DNA of 64,000 nucleotides from Tepidicella xavieri (GTDB lineage: Bacteria > Pseudomonadota > Gammaproteobacteria > Burkholderiales > Burkholderiaceae_C): NCBI RefSeq assembly GCF_004363315.1, contig NZ_SNYL01000001.1:196738-260737 (forward strand). Reading direction: 5' to 3'. A program made the translations under genes and the position numbers. Of the stretch, positions 35,066 to 42,878 are shown piece by piece. The notes beneath the pieces were generated by a model, which saw nothing but the letters and a program-made list of their open reading frames with translations, made no database searches and was not told where the DNA came from. How positions within the stretch are numbered: position 1 is the stretch's first letter; each line of letters starts with the position of its first letter.

Positions 35066-36150
35066 GGCACGCGGTTGCGCAAGGCAACGGTGTGGGTGAG
35101 TGTGCGGGTGAGTCGCCCTTGATTCGCGGCATTGGTCGCCACATTGCGATCGGGGCTGGTCAAGGTGAGTGCGATGCGCACAGCCGTGACTTCATTCCAT
35201 TGATTGGCCGTGATCGAACTGGCAGGCACGTAGGCGTTTTGTCCACGACGCAAAAACAGCAATTGCATGTCGTCCACGTCGGTGACGATTTCTTCTACCG
35301 GGCTGTTGCGTGCCCCGTTCGGAATTCGGAACAACGAGCGCCCGCCTGGCTGGTCGCAAGCAATGCCACGCCCCGTACACCCGACATACCACAAAGAGGT
35401 GGAATAGGTGGTGATGATCCCGTTGCGGGCGTAGGACTTCCAATTTTGCGCCTGCAGGGCGCAGTTGGCCGCATTGCCCAGGCACTTGGTGGCATTGCCA
35501 GGAATAGGGCAGTTTGGTGATCCTTGCGAACAGTTCGATTCGTTGTGAACGATGGTGACGTTGGTGCCGGGCGAAGCGTTGGTGACTTGGAAAATAGACG
35601 CCAACTCGTTGTCACAGACCATCACAATGTCGTTGTCATTGAGCCCGTGATTCACGGTATTGACCGAGAAACTCGCTGCGGGGGCGTTGTGGCTTTCCAC
35701 CGTCACGCCGGTGCCGCGGCCGGCACCGATTTGGATGGCCGAGGTGTTGGCGGCGCGCGCTCCCCGGGTGGTGCCCACGGCCACTCCCTCGATGGCTTGG
35801 GTGCCGTCGTAGCCACGCAAACCCAAGGTGCTCCACCAAATATTGGGGTTGGTGGGTTGGCGCAATGCGCTGACGACTTCCAGATTGTTGCCGCAGGGTG
35901 TGAAGCCCGCCTCCCGAATGTCGTAGGCCATGAGTTCGAAGGCGATGCGACCGTTTTCCTGGATGCGTGACAGGTTTTCGTTGGTGCGGTAGCTCTGGCT
36001 GGTGCTGAGGTACATCGACAACACCCCCGCCACCACCAGCATGCCCAGCACGACGCCGATCATGAGTTCCACCAGCGACAAGCCCGTTTGGGCACGGCGC
36101 TGGCAACGGGGGCGAGACCGATGAGCCGGGGCAGCAACAGGGCCGTTCAT
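35062..36150 (-). CDS. pilW: Minor type IV pilin PilW
   Basis: A 362-residue PilW. The leader runs to QTGLSLVELMIGVVLGMLVV, cleaved after Gly, with Glu at mature position 5, followed by STSQSYRTNENLSRIQENGRIAFELMAYDIREAGF, the PilW hallmark. The C-terminal half includes EEIVTDVDDMQLLF and RIALTLTSPD. The ATG at 36150 lies in an ATGA overlap with the pilV stop; longer frames read back through pilV. Several Cys in the middle suggest disulfides. Confidence 0.92.
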   Translation of the reverse strand: MNGPVAAPAHRSRPRCQRRAQTGLSLVELMIGVVLGMLVVAGVLSMYLSTSQSYRTNENLSRIQENGRIAFELMAYDIREAGFTPCGNNLEVVSALRQPTNPNIWWSTLGLRGYDGTQAIEGVAVGTTRGARAANTSAIQIGAGRGTGVTVESHNAPAASFSVNTVNHGLNDNDIVMVCDNELASIFQVTNASPGTNVTIVHNESNCSQGSPNCPIPGNATKCLGNAANCALQAQNWKSYARNGIITTYSTSLWYVGCTGRGIACDQPGGRSLFRIPNGARNSPVEEIVTDVDDMQLLFLRRGQNAYVPASSITANQWNEVTAVRIALTLTSPDRNVATNAANQGRLTRTLTHTVALRNRVP

Positions 36151-36617
36151 AGGCGGACTTCCGTATCGATTTGGAACGCGGCTTGGCCACCCGTGGCACG
36201 TTCGTCGTTCCAACGAATGCGCACCGTACAGACGCCCTGCAGGCAGTTGATGTTGCCGCACGCGGTGGGGCCCAGGTCGGCGCGCAAGCTGTTGAGCCAC
36301 TGCGCCACATCCAGGTTGGCCTGTGTGGCGCCTGATGGGGGGGCGCAATTGGGGGTGTCGATGTCGTAGTTGTAGGCACCTGCCAGCGCCGCCGTGCGGT
36401 TAGCCCGCATGGCATCGATGATGGCATAGCTGGCCACCACCGCCACGGTGCGCTCGCTGGCGCTTTGGTTGTTGCGCAGCGACGCGGCTTGCAGCCCCAG
36501 CATGCCCAGCAGACCGATGGCCAAAATCACCACCGACACCAGGACTTCAATCAGGCTGGCGCCTTGCTGCCGGTTGACCGGTGGCATGCCGAGGCGATGA
36601 GTAAAGGCGTGTGTCAT
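36147..36617 (-). CDS. pilV: Minor type IV pilin PilV
   Basis: A 156-residue PilV. QQGASLIEVLVSVVILAIGLLGMLGLQ is the PilV leader and helix with the expected GLLGMLGLQ segment; cleavage follows Gly19. The body has the conserved NNQSASERTVAVVASYAIIDAMRAN pattern. The ATG at 36617 is one base after the upstream fimT/fimU-type stop region and is the only start that gives a normal leader. It is coupled to pilW by a 4-base overlap. Confidence 0.92.
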   Translation of the reverse strand: MTHAFTHRLGMPPVNRQQGASLIEVLVSVVILAIGLLGMLGLQAASLRNNQSASERTVAVVASYAIIDAMRANRTAALAGAYNYDIDTPNCAPPSGATQANLDVAQWLNSLRADLGPTACGNINCLQGVCTVRIRWNDERATGGQAAFQIDTEVRL

Positions 36618-36618
36618 G

Positions 36619-37170
36619 TCAGTTGTTTCCCGGGGCATTGGCGCAGCCGCCCGCGCCCAGGCTGGCGCGCTCGACCACCGCGCGGCTGAGTTCGATGCGG
36701 ATGCGGCGCGCGTTTTCGGCCGGATTGGCCGTGGCCGCGCATACCTGCAAAGTGCCGGTGAGCGCGCTGCCGCCGGTATTGACCGGCAGCCCGTCACTGC
36801 GGATGACGATGATGTCGTTGGTGAGGTTGCTGCTGGCGCGCACCACCAGATTGGGCCGGATTTCCCCCCGCTTGATGATGTCGTTGTTGTCGGGCCGCAC
36901 AATGATCCAGTGCGCCCAGGCGGCTTGGGCACCGCCGGCGCATGCCACTGCGGTCGCGTTGGCGGCCCGGCACAGCCGTACCGGCCGGTTGAGCCGAATG
37001 GCCTCGGCCCGAGCCGTTTGGTAGGCGGCCAGCAGTTCGTTGGTCTGGCTGGTGAGGCGGTTGGCCACCATCATCGGCTGCAAGAAAGCCACGCCCAGCC
37101 AGGTGAGGAGGGCCAAAATGGCCAGCGCGGTCACCAGTTCGATCAAGGTCAGGCCGTGATGGGGTTTCAT
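36619..37170 (-). CDS. Minor type IV pilin, GspH/FimT-FimU type (first gene of the cluster)
   Basis: A 183-residue prepilin with the leader MKPHHGLTLIELVTALAILA, Gly before mature Leu and Glu at mature position 5. The GspH domain follows, with AYQTARAEAIRLNRPVRLCR and IIVRSDGLPVNTGGSA-like strands, and a C-terminal GAGGCANAPGN. It heads the run fimT-pilV-pilW-pilX-pilY1-pilE-fimT, all tightly spaced on the minus strand. No Shine-Dalgarno is apparent, and a TATAGT element (37179-37184) is so close that the mRNA may start at or next to the ATG. Confidence 0.88.
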   Translation of the reverse strand: MKPHHGLTLIELVTALAILALLTWLGVAFLQPMMVANRLTSQTNELLAAYQTARAEAIRLNRPVRLCRAANATAVACAGGAQAAWAHWIIVRPDNNDIIKRGEIRPNLVVRASSNLTNDIIVIRSDGLPVNTGGSALTGTLQVCAATANPAENARRIRIELSRAVVERASLGAGGCANAPGNN

Positions 37171-37178
37171 GACGCCAC

Positions 37179-37184
37179 ACTATA
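37179..37184 (-). promoter_or_regulatory. Candidate -10 element of the minor pilin operon
   Basis: TATAGT on the minus strand lies 9-14 bases before the ATG of the first minor pilin gene. If used, transcription would begin about two bases before the start codon (leaderless mRNA). No good -35 is seen, so an activator would be needed. Confidence 0.35.
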
Positions 37185-37245
37185 CGGGCCCGCGATGCCC
37201 ATGGCCGCTGCCCGGCGGATGAACGGCGGCGGCGGAGCGATGAAC

Positions 37246-37270
37246 GAAAAAGCCCCGCTGGGGCGGGGCT
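37246..37270 (-). terminator. Intrinsic terminator of pilA
   Basis: On the minus strand AGCCCCGC and GCGGGGCT form an 8-bp stem (37263-37270 with 37251-37258) followed by five T residues. It begins 31 bases after the pilA stop and separates the highly expressed pilin from the minor pilin operon. Confidence 0.88.
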
Positions 37271-37300
37271 GTGACTAGATCAAGGTGTGAGTGAATAATA

Positions 37301-37759
37301 TTATTGAACCGTACAGCCAGAGGGCGCAAAGGAATCTTTCCAGCCGCCAACCGGATTCGGGCGAGTGATTGTGCATGACCAAACACCCGTGGCCGCACGA
37401 CTCCAAGCGATCACCGCACCGCGAACGGGGGCGGGTGAGCTGCCAGCCATTGTGGCGGAGATGGTTACCTCGCCACCGGCATCGATACTGACTGTAGGTC
37501 TGCCACTTGCAGGCGCAGCGCTATCGATTAGCGTAGAACTGGTAAAGCCTAAATCCTGGGCATTACCTGGAGTTTGACCGCGAGCCAAGGCATCTTCAAC
37601 AGCGGTACGTAAGGCAGAGATTTCACCGTTGAGCCGGTTGACCGCGGCGCGTGCCGTGTAATCCTGATACTGCGGAATGGCAATGGCCGCCAGAATGCCG
37701 ATGATCGCCACCACGATCATCAGTTCGATCAGGGTGAAACCCTTTTGCATCGCTTTCAT
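37301..37759 (-). CDS. pilA: Major type IV pilin PilA
   Basis: A 152-residue class IVa pilin. [20 protein letters not shown] is cleaved between Gly7 and Phe8, with Glu at mature position 5. The helix continues [33 protein letters not shown]-terminal disulfide pair (WSCTITRP and PSGCTVQ) closes the D-region. The start at 37759 has AGGAGG (37769-37774) upstream; a longer in-frame start would add an atypical leader. A sigma-54 promoter lies 64-79 bases upstream, and a strong terminator follows. It is therefore transcribed alone, presumably under PilS/PilR, whose genes lie just upstream. Confidence 0.95.
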   Translation of the reverse strand: MKAMQKGFTLIELMIVVAIIGILAAIAIPQYQDYTARAAVNRLNGEISALRTAVEDALARGQTPGNAQDLGFTSSTLIDSAAPASGRPTVSIDAGGEVTISATMAGSSPAPVRGAVIAWSRAATGVWSCTITRPNPVGGWKDSFAPSGCTVQ

Positions 37760-37822
37760 GAAAAAAACCTCCTCAGGTTTGGTTGCCAGTCCCACAAGAC
37801 GTTTGGAGACTGCCGAAGTATA

Positions 37823-37838
37823 AGCACTTCGCGTGCCA
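37823..37838 (-). promoter_or_regulatory. Sigma-54 (RpoN) promoter of pilA
   Basis: The minus strand reads TGGCACGCGAAGTGCT, matching the -24/-12 consensus TGGCAC-n5-TTGCA except at two bases. The invariant GG and GC doublets are correctly spaced. It is 64-79 bases before the pilA ATG. The sigma-54 activator gene pilR lies 0.8 kb upstream. Confidence 0.88.
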
Positions 37839-37901
37839 GCCCGGTGGCCGTGGCGCTCTCGCTCTGGGCGGCGGCTGCGGGGCCTGCCGAGGGCGGGGGG
37901 G

Positions 37902-37929
37902 CATCAAAATTTGACGTGAATATTTGATG
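37902..37929. promoter_or_regulatory. Inverted repeat upstream of the pilA promoter (candidate activator site)
   Basis: CATCAAA (37902-37908) and TTTGATG (37923-37929) form a dyad with a 14-base spacer, in an AT-rich island about 90-120 bases upstream of the expected pilA transcription start. That is the usual distance for a sigma-54 enhancer. PilR binding is inference. Confidence 0.45.
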
Positions 37930-37960
37930 TTTGTGTGGGTGGGTGAATGGACCCCTCCCC

Positions 37961-38212
37961 TCATGGGAGGAGGCGATCGTCAGACCGGGGGGGGCTGCCT
38001 GTGGGGCGTGACATGAGGCGATCGAAGGCGGCCAGGTCTGCCCGGGCTTGGCGTTCGGCAAAATACGTTTGCGCCTCCATCTGGGCGATTTTCTCGGCGA
38101 CCGCGATGCTGACGAACTGGTTGATGCTGGTGCCGTCTTGCTTGCTGACGCGCTCCACGGCCGCCCGCAACGATCGGGGTAGCCTCAGGGGGTAAGTGCT
38201 CGCAGAGGTCAT
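37961..38212 (-). CDS. Ribbon-helix-helix-like antitoxin of the PIN toxin pair
   Basis: An 83-residue protein with a HicB/Arc-like segment: YPLRLPRSLRAAVERVSKQDGTSINQFVSIAVAEKIAQME (strand, helix A, helix B with the SINQFV pattern of ribbon-helix-helix proteins), then a polar tail that probably wraps the toxin. The start overlaps the upstream PIN gene stop by 4 bases. The toxin-first order is less common than antitoxin-first. It probably represses through the inverted repeat at the PIN start. Confidence 0.78.
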   Translation of the reverse strand: MTSASTYPLRLPRSLRAAVERVSKQDGTSINQFVSIAVAEKIAQMEAQTYFAERQARADLAAFDRLMSRPTGSPPRSDDRLLP

Positions 38213-38628
38213 TGCAGGCTCCTCAAAAAAGCGCCCGGTGTCATCACGGGCAGGCTAAAGCGGGCAGCCGCCGCTTCAAAGTGCTTTCGGTTGAAGGTGA
38301 TCAGCGCATGCGCGCCGGCATTGATGGCGGCTTCCAGCACAAGTTCATCGGCCAGGTCGCGCAATTGTGGTCGCCACAGGTAGTGAATGTGGATGGGTCT
38401 GATCAAGTAAGCCAAGGCGTCCAAAAACACCGGCAGATCTTCTGGATGGAGGCCTGCGGCTTCCAAATGTTCCATGCGGCTACAGACGGCTTCATATTCC
38501 ATGAATAGAGGAACGCTTGCGCATATGCGCAGTTGGCGCAGCCGGGCCCGACGCAGAATTTCAGCCGATGCCCCTGAAGGGCTGCGCAAGCCCGCGACGA
38601 TGACGTCGGTGTCGAGAACAATGTCCAT
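38209..38628 (-). CDS. PIN-domain toxin (COG1569-type ribonuclease)
   Basis: A 139-residue PIN-fold protein. The N-terminal IVLDTDVIVAGLRSP supplies Asp6. Glu44 lies in LFMEYEAV, and Asp91/Asp94 in LRDLADELVLEAA complete the acidic metal site. The end ALITFNRKHF is typical of this PIN subfamily, which lacks the terminal Asp. It is paired by a 4-base overlap with a ribbon-helix-helix gene. The ORF starts right after the pilR stop and lies between pilR and pilA. RNase toxicity is expected from the family but unproven here. Confidence 0.82.
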   Translation of the reverse strand: MDIVLDTDVIVAGLRSPSGASAEILRRARLRQLRICASVPLFMEYEAVCSRMEHLEAAGLHPEDLPVFLDALAYLIRPIHIHYLWRPQLRDLADELVLEAAINAGAHALITFNRKHFEAAAARFSLPVMTPGAFLRSLQ

Positions 38629-38656
38629 TAAATGACATCATATACGATGTGATTTA
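38629..38656. promoter_or_regulatory. Inverted repeat at the start of the PIN toxin gene (probable autoregulatory operator)
   Basis: TAAATGACATC (38629-38639) and GATGTGATTTA (38646-38656) form 11-base arms with one mismatch around ATATAC. The dyad directly abuts the toxin ATG and overlaps the pilR stop codon. Binding by the ribbon-helix-helix partner is the likely role. Confidence 0.62.
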
Positions 38657-40108
38657 ATCCAGCCCCGTGCGCTGCATCCAGTAGCGCAGCTTGGCCAGCG
38701 TCCAGCCCAGGTGGCGGGCGGTGCGGCTCTGGTTCCAGCGGTGTTGGGCGAGCACGGCTTCGAGTTGGGCGCGGGTGGGGGCGTCGGGCAGGCCGGAGGC
38801 GTTGGGCGGAGGAGGCGGAAGGCCGGTGGGAGGGCGCGTGACGGTGTCGGTCGCTGGCCCGAGGTTGGGCAGGTGTATGGCTTCGGGGCCCAGGGTGGGG
38901 CCGGGGTAGAGGGCCAGGGCGCGTTCGAGGATGTTTTCCAGCTCGCGCACGTTGCCGGGGAAGGGGTGGTGGGCCAGTTGTTGCAGGGCCGCAGGGCTGA
39001 GGCAGGGGGGCGTGGCCTGGCCGTGGCGTTGGGCCAGCCGCTGCAGGATGGCTTGGGCCAGGGCGGGCAGGTCTTCGCGCCGTTCGCGCAGCGGCGGGAT
39101 GCGCAGTTCGATGACGTTGAGCCGGTAGTACAAGTCTTGCCGGAAGCGGCCCTCTTGCACGGCGCGGGCCAGGTCGTGGTGGGTGGCGCTGACGATGCGC
39201 ACGTCGGTGGATTCTTCCTGCGTGGAGCCGAGGGGGCGGACGGCGCGTTCCTGGATGGCCCGCAGCAGCTTGGCCTGCATGGGCAGGGGCAGGTCGCCGA
39301 TTTCGTCCAGAAACAGGGTGCCGCCGTGGGCGGCCTGGAAGTAGCCGGGGCGGTCGGCGGTGGCGCCGGTGTAGGCGCCTTTGCGCACGCCGAAGAATTC
39401 GGCCTCGATCAGCGTGTCGGGGATGGCGCCGCAGTTGACGGCCACAAAGGGCCCATCGCCCCGGTGGCTGCAGGCATGGAGGGCGCGGGCCACGAGTTCT
39501 TTGCCGGTACCGGATTCGCCCAGCACGAGCACGGGGGCCATGCTGGGGGCGACGCGCTGCACATGGGCGCGCACGTTGTGCATGGCGGCGGAGGAGCCGG
39601 CGATGCAGGCCAGCGCGGCCTGGGCCTGTGGGCCGGTGGTGCACGGCGCAGCTGGGGGGGCGGGTCTGGGCGCTGCCTCCGGCGCGGGGGTGGCCGCGGG
39701 GAAGGGGCCGGGGGCAGGGGCGGGCGCCACCGGGGGCCGGGGGCGGCGCAGGGCGTTGGCCACGGCGGCGCGGAACTGGGCCAGGTCTACGGGTTTGGTG
39801 AGGTAGTCGAACGCGCCGGCTTTGAGGGCTTCGACGGCGTTTTCTGCCGAGCCGTAGGCCGTCACGACGATGGCTTTTTCCGGGCGTTGGGCCTGTTGCA
39901 GCTCACGCACCAGTTCCAGGCCCAGGCCGTCGGGCAGGCGCATGTCGGTGATGAGCAGGTCGTATTGCTGTTGGGCCAGGCACTGCCGCGCCTCGGCCAA
40001 GTCTGAGGCGGCATCGACCCGGTAGCCGATTTTGAGCAGCGTGAGTTCGTAGAGGGCGCGCAGGTCGGGCTCGTCGTCCACGACCAGCAGGCGTGCAGGG
40101 GTGACCAT
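38654..40108 (-). CDS. pilR: Sigma-54-dependent response regulator PilR
   Basis: A 484-residue NtrC-family activator. The receiver domain (about 1-120) has VVDDEPDLR, phosphoacceptor Asp in [11 protein letters not shown] and YLTKPVD. A long Pro/Ala linker spans about 125-165. The AAA+ domain has [12 protein letters not shown], the sigma-54 contact loop as GAYTGA, Walker [14 protein letters not shown], and [12 protein letters not shown]. The Fis-type helix-turn-helix ends the protein ([20 protein letters not shown]). It should activate pilA from its sigma-54 promoter. It is separated from pilS by a HepT/MntA pair. Confidence 0.95.
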   Translation of the reverse strand: MVTPARLLVVDDEPDLRALYELTLLKIGYRVDAASDLAEARQCLAQQQYDLLITDMRLPDGLGLELVRELQQAQRPEKAIVVTAYGSAENAVEALKAGAFDYLTKPVDLAQFRAAVANALRRPRPPVAPAPAPGPFPAATPAPEAAPRPAPPAAPCTTGPQAQAALACIAGSSAAMHNVRAHVQRVAPSMAPVLVLGESGTGKELVARALHACSHRGDGPFVAVNCGAIPDTLIEAEFFGVRKGAYTGATADRPGYFQAAHGGTLFLDEIGDLPLPMQAKLLRAIQERAVRPLGSTQEESTDVRIVSATHHDLARAVQEGRFRQDLYYRLNVIELRIPPLRERREDLPALAQAILQRLAQRHGQATPPCLSPAALQQLAHHPFPGNVRELENILERALALYPGPTLGPEAIHLPNLGPATDTVTRPPTGLPPPPPNASGLPDAPTRAQLEAVLAQHRWNQSRTARHLGWTLAKLRYWMQRTGLD

Positions 40109-40147
40109 GCGCCAAGTGTAGGGGATGTGGCGTGGGGCGCGGCCGCC

Positions 40148-40447
40148 TCACAAGGGCTGCATTTCGCTGAGCATGCGGGCGCGCATGCCGGCGGGCACGC
40201 GGTCGATTTCCACGATGTCCACCCGAAACGGCAGTTCGCTGGCTTCCAGCGCATCGGCCAGCGCCACGCGCTGTTCCCAGGTCAGCCGGGGCGGCTTGCA
40301 GATGAGGAGGTCCACGTCGGAGTAAGGGCGGGCCTGGCCACGGGCGCGGGAACCAAACACGCCCACGGTGGCGCCCGGCAGCGTGCGGGCGAGCAACTGG
40401 CGCAGCAGGGCCTGGTGGGCGGCGTCGAGTTGCAGCGATGGCTTCAT
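40148..40447 (-). CDS. MntA-like minimal nucleotidyltransferase (antitoxin)
   Basis: A 99-residue MNT domain. The signature GSRARG (residues 32-37) followed by SDVDLLI (43-49) gives the two catalytic Asp, and a third acidic residue lies in RVDIVEID. Such proteins paired with HEPN toxins add AMP to a Tyr of the partner and so neutralise it. It lies 8 bases after the HEPN gene, between pilS and pilR. The protein is short but complete. Confidence 0.85.
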   Translation of the reverse strand: MKPSLQLDAAHQALLRQLLARTLPGATVGVFGSRARGQARPYSDVDLLICKPPRLTWEQRVALADALEASELPFRVDIVEIDRVPAGMRARMLSEMQPL

Positions 40448-40455
40448 GGCGTGGG

Positions 40456-40878
40456 CTAGGCGCTGCGCAGGCGCTGCAGCAGGGTGCGGGCGTCTTCCAG
40501 AAATGCGGTGGCCGCCAGGGCGATTTCCTGTGCCTGGGTTTCGTCGTAGCTGTGGCTGGTGCGGTTGCGCAAGTCGCGCCAGCGCCGCCAGCCCAGCGGT
40601 TCGCTCAGCAGCGCGGCATCGGCGGCGGTACGCAGCAGGTCGTTGAAAGACAGGTCGGCAATGGCGGGGGCGGACGCAGCACGCTCCATGAGCACTCGGC
40701 GCAGCAGGCGCACGCTGAGCTCGTAGGTGAACTCGAAAGACTGGATGACGCCCGCGCGCAGGTGGGGTTTGCGCGGGGAGTCGTCGGGCTCGATGTGCCA
40801 GTAATGCAGCGCCCCGGCCAGCGCGTCGATGGCTTTGCTCAGCGGCGTGAGGTCGATCGAAGGCGTGGACGGGGACAT
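40456..40878 (-). CDS. HepT-like HEPN toxin (nucleotidyltransferase substrate-binding protein)
   Basis: A 140-residue all-helical protein of the HI0074/HepT family. The RNase motif R-x4-H is visible as R104-NRTS-H109, followed by the Tyr111 of the H-x-Y that MNT partners adenylylate. GVIQSFEFTYELSVRLLRRVL is the typical first conserved helix. I chose the ATG at 40878; an ATG 18 codons upstream is possible. The gene is placed 55 bases after the pilS stop and just before its MNT partner. Confidence 0.85.
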   Translation of the reverse strand: MSPSTPSIDLTPLSKAIDALAGALHYWHIEPDDSPRKPHLRAGVIQSFEFTYELSVRLLRRVLMERAASAPAIADLSFNDLLRTAADAALLSEPLGWRRWRDLRNRTSHSYDETQAQEIALAATAFLEDARTLLQRLRSA

Positions 40879-40933
40879 GAGCCGCTCAGGGTGGGGGATG
40901 CCAGCCAGTGAGTGAGGATGGGGTGTAACCATT

Positions 40934-42664
40934 CTAGTGAGGATCTGCGCTGCCGCCAAAGCGCAGCACGAACGCGTGCCCCGGCGTGCCGTGGCGCTCA
41001 GTGGGCTGGTGGCTGAGTTCGGCGCCATAGCGTTGGCACAACTCGCGCGAGAGGTACAGCCCCAGCCCGCTGGAGCGGCTGTGCGATGAGGTGAAGGGCT
41101 CGAACAGGTGTTGGGCCACCTGGGCAGGCAAGGGCGGGCCGGGGTTCCAGACTTCCAGCGTGGCGGGTGAGTGGGTGCTGACTTCCACCCGCAGCAGGCC
41201 GGCGGGGGCGTGCTGGCGGGCGTTGTCCAGCAGGTTCATGAGCACGCGGCGCAGGTGCTCGGGGTCGAACCGCACTTGCACCCCAGGCGCTGCGGGGGCA
41301 AACGCGACCTGGGGGTTGCCCGGGTGTTGCTGCCAGTCGTGGATGATGGCGGCGGCGGTGTCGTCCAGCGGCAGGCTGGGCGCCTGGGCGGCGGGGCGGG
41401 CGGGTAGCTTGGCCACGTCCAGGATGTCGTCCACCGTGCGGCCCAGGCGGCGCGCGTTTTGGCCGATCATCTGGATCAGCCGTTGCTGCACGGGGCTCAG
41501 GGCGTCTTCGGCCAGCAGGGCGTTGGCCTGGGCAATGGCGGCCAGGGGGTTGCGGATTTCATGGGCCACGGCGGCCGAGACGCGCCCCATGGCGGCGAGT
41601 TTTTCGTTGCGCACGCGGGTTTCGATGTCGCGCAGGTTTTCCATGAAGACGACGCACACGGCGTCGATGGAGGCGGCGGGCTCGCTGGCATCGGGTTCGG
41701 GGCGGGCGACGCGAGCGCGCAGCAGCACGTGCTGGGCTTCACCCTGGGGGGTGGGCAGGGTGAGCTCGCATTGCTCGTCGCGCCCGATCTGGATGACGCT
41801 GCGTGCCCAGGCCGACAACAGGGGCCATGCCGGCAGGCGTTGCAGGCGCTCGTAGGGCGGGGTGGCGTCGAGCGTGCCCAGCATGGCGCAGGCGGCCGGG
41901 TTGGCGTGCCAGATGCGCCCGCGCGCATCGATGACCATGACGCCCTCGCTCAGCCCGGTGACGATGAGCTGGTTGACCTGGGCTTCGGCGTTGGCCAGGG
42001 CACGGTTCAGACGGGCCTGGGCCTGTTCGCGCCCGAGCCGGGAGGCCAACTGGTTGGCCAGCAGCGCCACGAGGAACAGCCCGCCGCCCGTGATGGCGCC
42101 CTGCACATAGGTGGTGGTGGGTTGGCCGGGGCGGAACACGTCGCCGGTGAAGGCGTCGAACAGCAGAAACAGCGTGGCGAATGCGGCACTGCCCAGTGCC
42201 AGCAGCAGGGGGCCCAGCACCGAGGCCAGCAGCACCGGCAGCACGAACAGGGGCGCATAGTTGAAGCTGCCGAGCTGGAAGGTTTGCAGCAGACCAAAGA
42301 CGGTCAGATCTACCCACAACGTGAGCGCCCAGCCCGGTGCCCAGTAGGCGTCGGAACGCGCCGGGCGCGACCAGCGCAGCACCGCGGCCGTGGCCACCAG
42401 ATAGGCCCCGCACAGGCCCAGCAGCCACAGGCTGGCCGTGCCGTGCACGTAAGCCACCGCCTGCAGCGCGAACAGCCCCATGGCCACCACCAGGCGCGCG
42501 CCCATGAGCCACGTCCACAGCCGTGCGCCAGAGGGGGTGTCGGCGTGGGTGGGCGACTTGGGCCGGGGCTGCCCCGGGGAGGGCAGGAACCACGACGGGG
42601 CGAAGGCAGACGGCTCGGGGGGCGAGGCTTCAGCCTTCGGCGAGGCGGCGGTGTTCCGGCCCAC
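40934..42664 (-). CDS. pilS: Sensor histidine kinase PilS
   Basis: A 576-residue kinase with about six N-terminal transmembrane helices (from LVVAMGLFALQAVAYVHG to GGGLFLVALLANQLA), a PAS-like segment (LIVTGLSEGVMVIDARGRIWHANPAACAML), HisKA with AHEIRNPLAAIAQA, and an HATPase domain with LMNLLDNARQHAP and SSGLGLYLSRELC. The GTG start at 42664 overlaps the PP0621-like gene by 35 bases. Internal ATGs begin within the first helix and look too short. In the characterised Pseudomonas system PilS senses pilin in the membrane and phosphorylates PilR. Confidence 0.92.
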   Translation of the reverse strand: MGRNTAASPKAEASPPEPSAFAPSWFLPSPGQPRPKSPTHADTPSGARLWTWLMGARLVVAMGLFALQAVAYVHGTASLWLLGLCGAYLVATAAVLRWSRPARSDAYWAPGWALTLWVDLTVFGLLQTFQLGSFNYAPLFVLPVLLASVLGPLLLALGSAAFATLFLLFDAFTGDVFRPGQPTTTYVQGAITGGGLFLVALLANQLASRLGREQAQARLNRALANAEAQVNQLIVTGLSEGVMVIDARGRIWHANPAACAMLGTLDATPPYERLQRLPAWPLLSAWARSVIQIGRDEQCELTLPTPQGEAQHVLLRARVARPEPDASEPAASIDAVCVVFMENLRDIETRVRNEKLAAMGRVSAAVAHEIRNPLAAIAQANALLAEDALSPVQQRLIQMIGQNARRLGRTVDDILDVAKLPARPAAQAPSLPLDDTAAAIIHDWQQHPGNPQVAFAPAAPGVQVRFDPEHLRRVLMNLLDNARQHAPAGLLRVEVSTHSPATLEVWNPGPPLPAQVAQHLFEPFTSSHSRSSGLGLYLSRELCQRYGAELSHQPTERHGTPGHAFVLRFGGSADPH

Positions 42665-42878
42665 AGTAATACCCCAGCGTGCCCTGGACGGCGTCAGCGG
42701 CTGGCAGGTGCAGCCCGCAATGCCGGCAGGTGACCATGGCGTCGGGCACGGCAGGGCGGCGGGCTTGCCGCCGGGCCTGTTCGCGGGCCGCTTCGGCTTG
42801 CGCTTCCAGGCGGCGGTTGTGCCGCCAGATGTAGTAAGCCACCAGCACCACGGCGATGACGAGCAAATACTTGATCAT
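42630..42878 (-). CDS. PP0621 family protein
   Basis: An 82-residue protein with one N-terminal transmembrane helix (KYLLVIAVVLVAYYIW), a charged Arg/Ala/Glu helix, and a C-terminal zinc-ribbon-like segment with MVTCRHCGLHLP and YYCGPEH. This matches the small PP0621 family, usually encoded next to ccsA-like and pilS genes. Its role is unknown. The start overlaps the CcsA-like stop by 4 bases, and its end overlaps the pilS start. Confidence 0.88.
   Translation of the reverse strand: MIKYLLVIAVVLVAYYIWRHNRRLEAQAEAAREQARRQARRPAVPDAMVTCRHCGLHLPAADAVQGTLGYYCGPEHRRLAEG

Noticed and set aside
41171..42733. Plus-strand ORFs opposite pilS (for example 424 codons at 41459-42733)
   Set aside because: They are antisense to the kinase domains and Gly/Gln/His-rich, without start signals.
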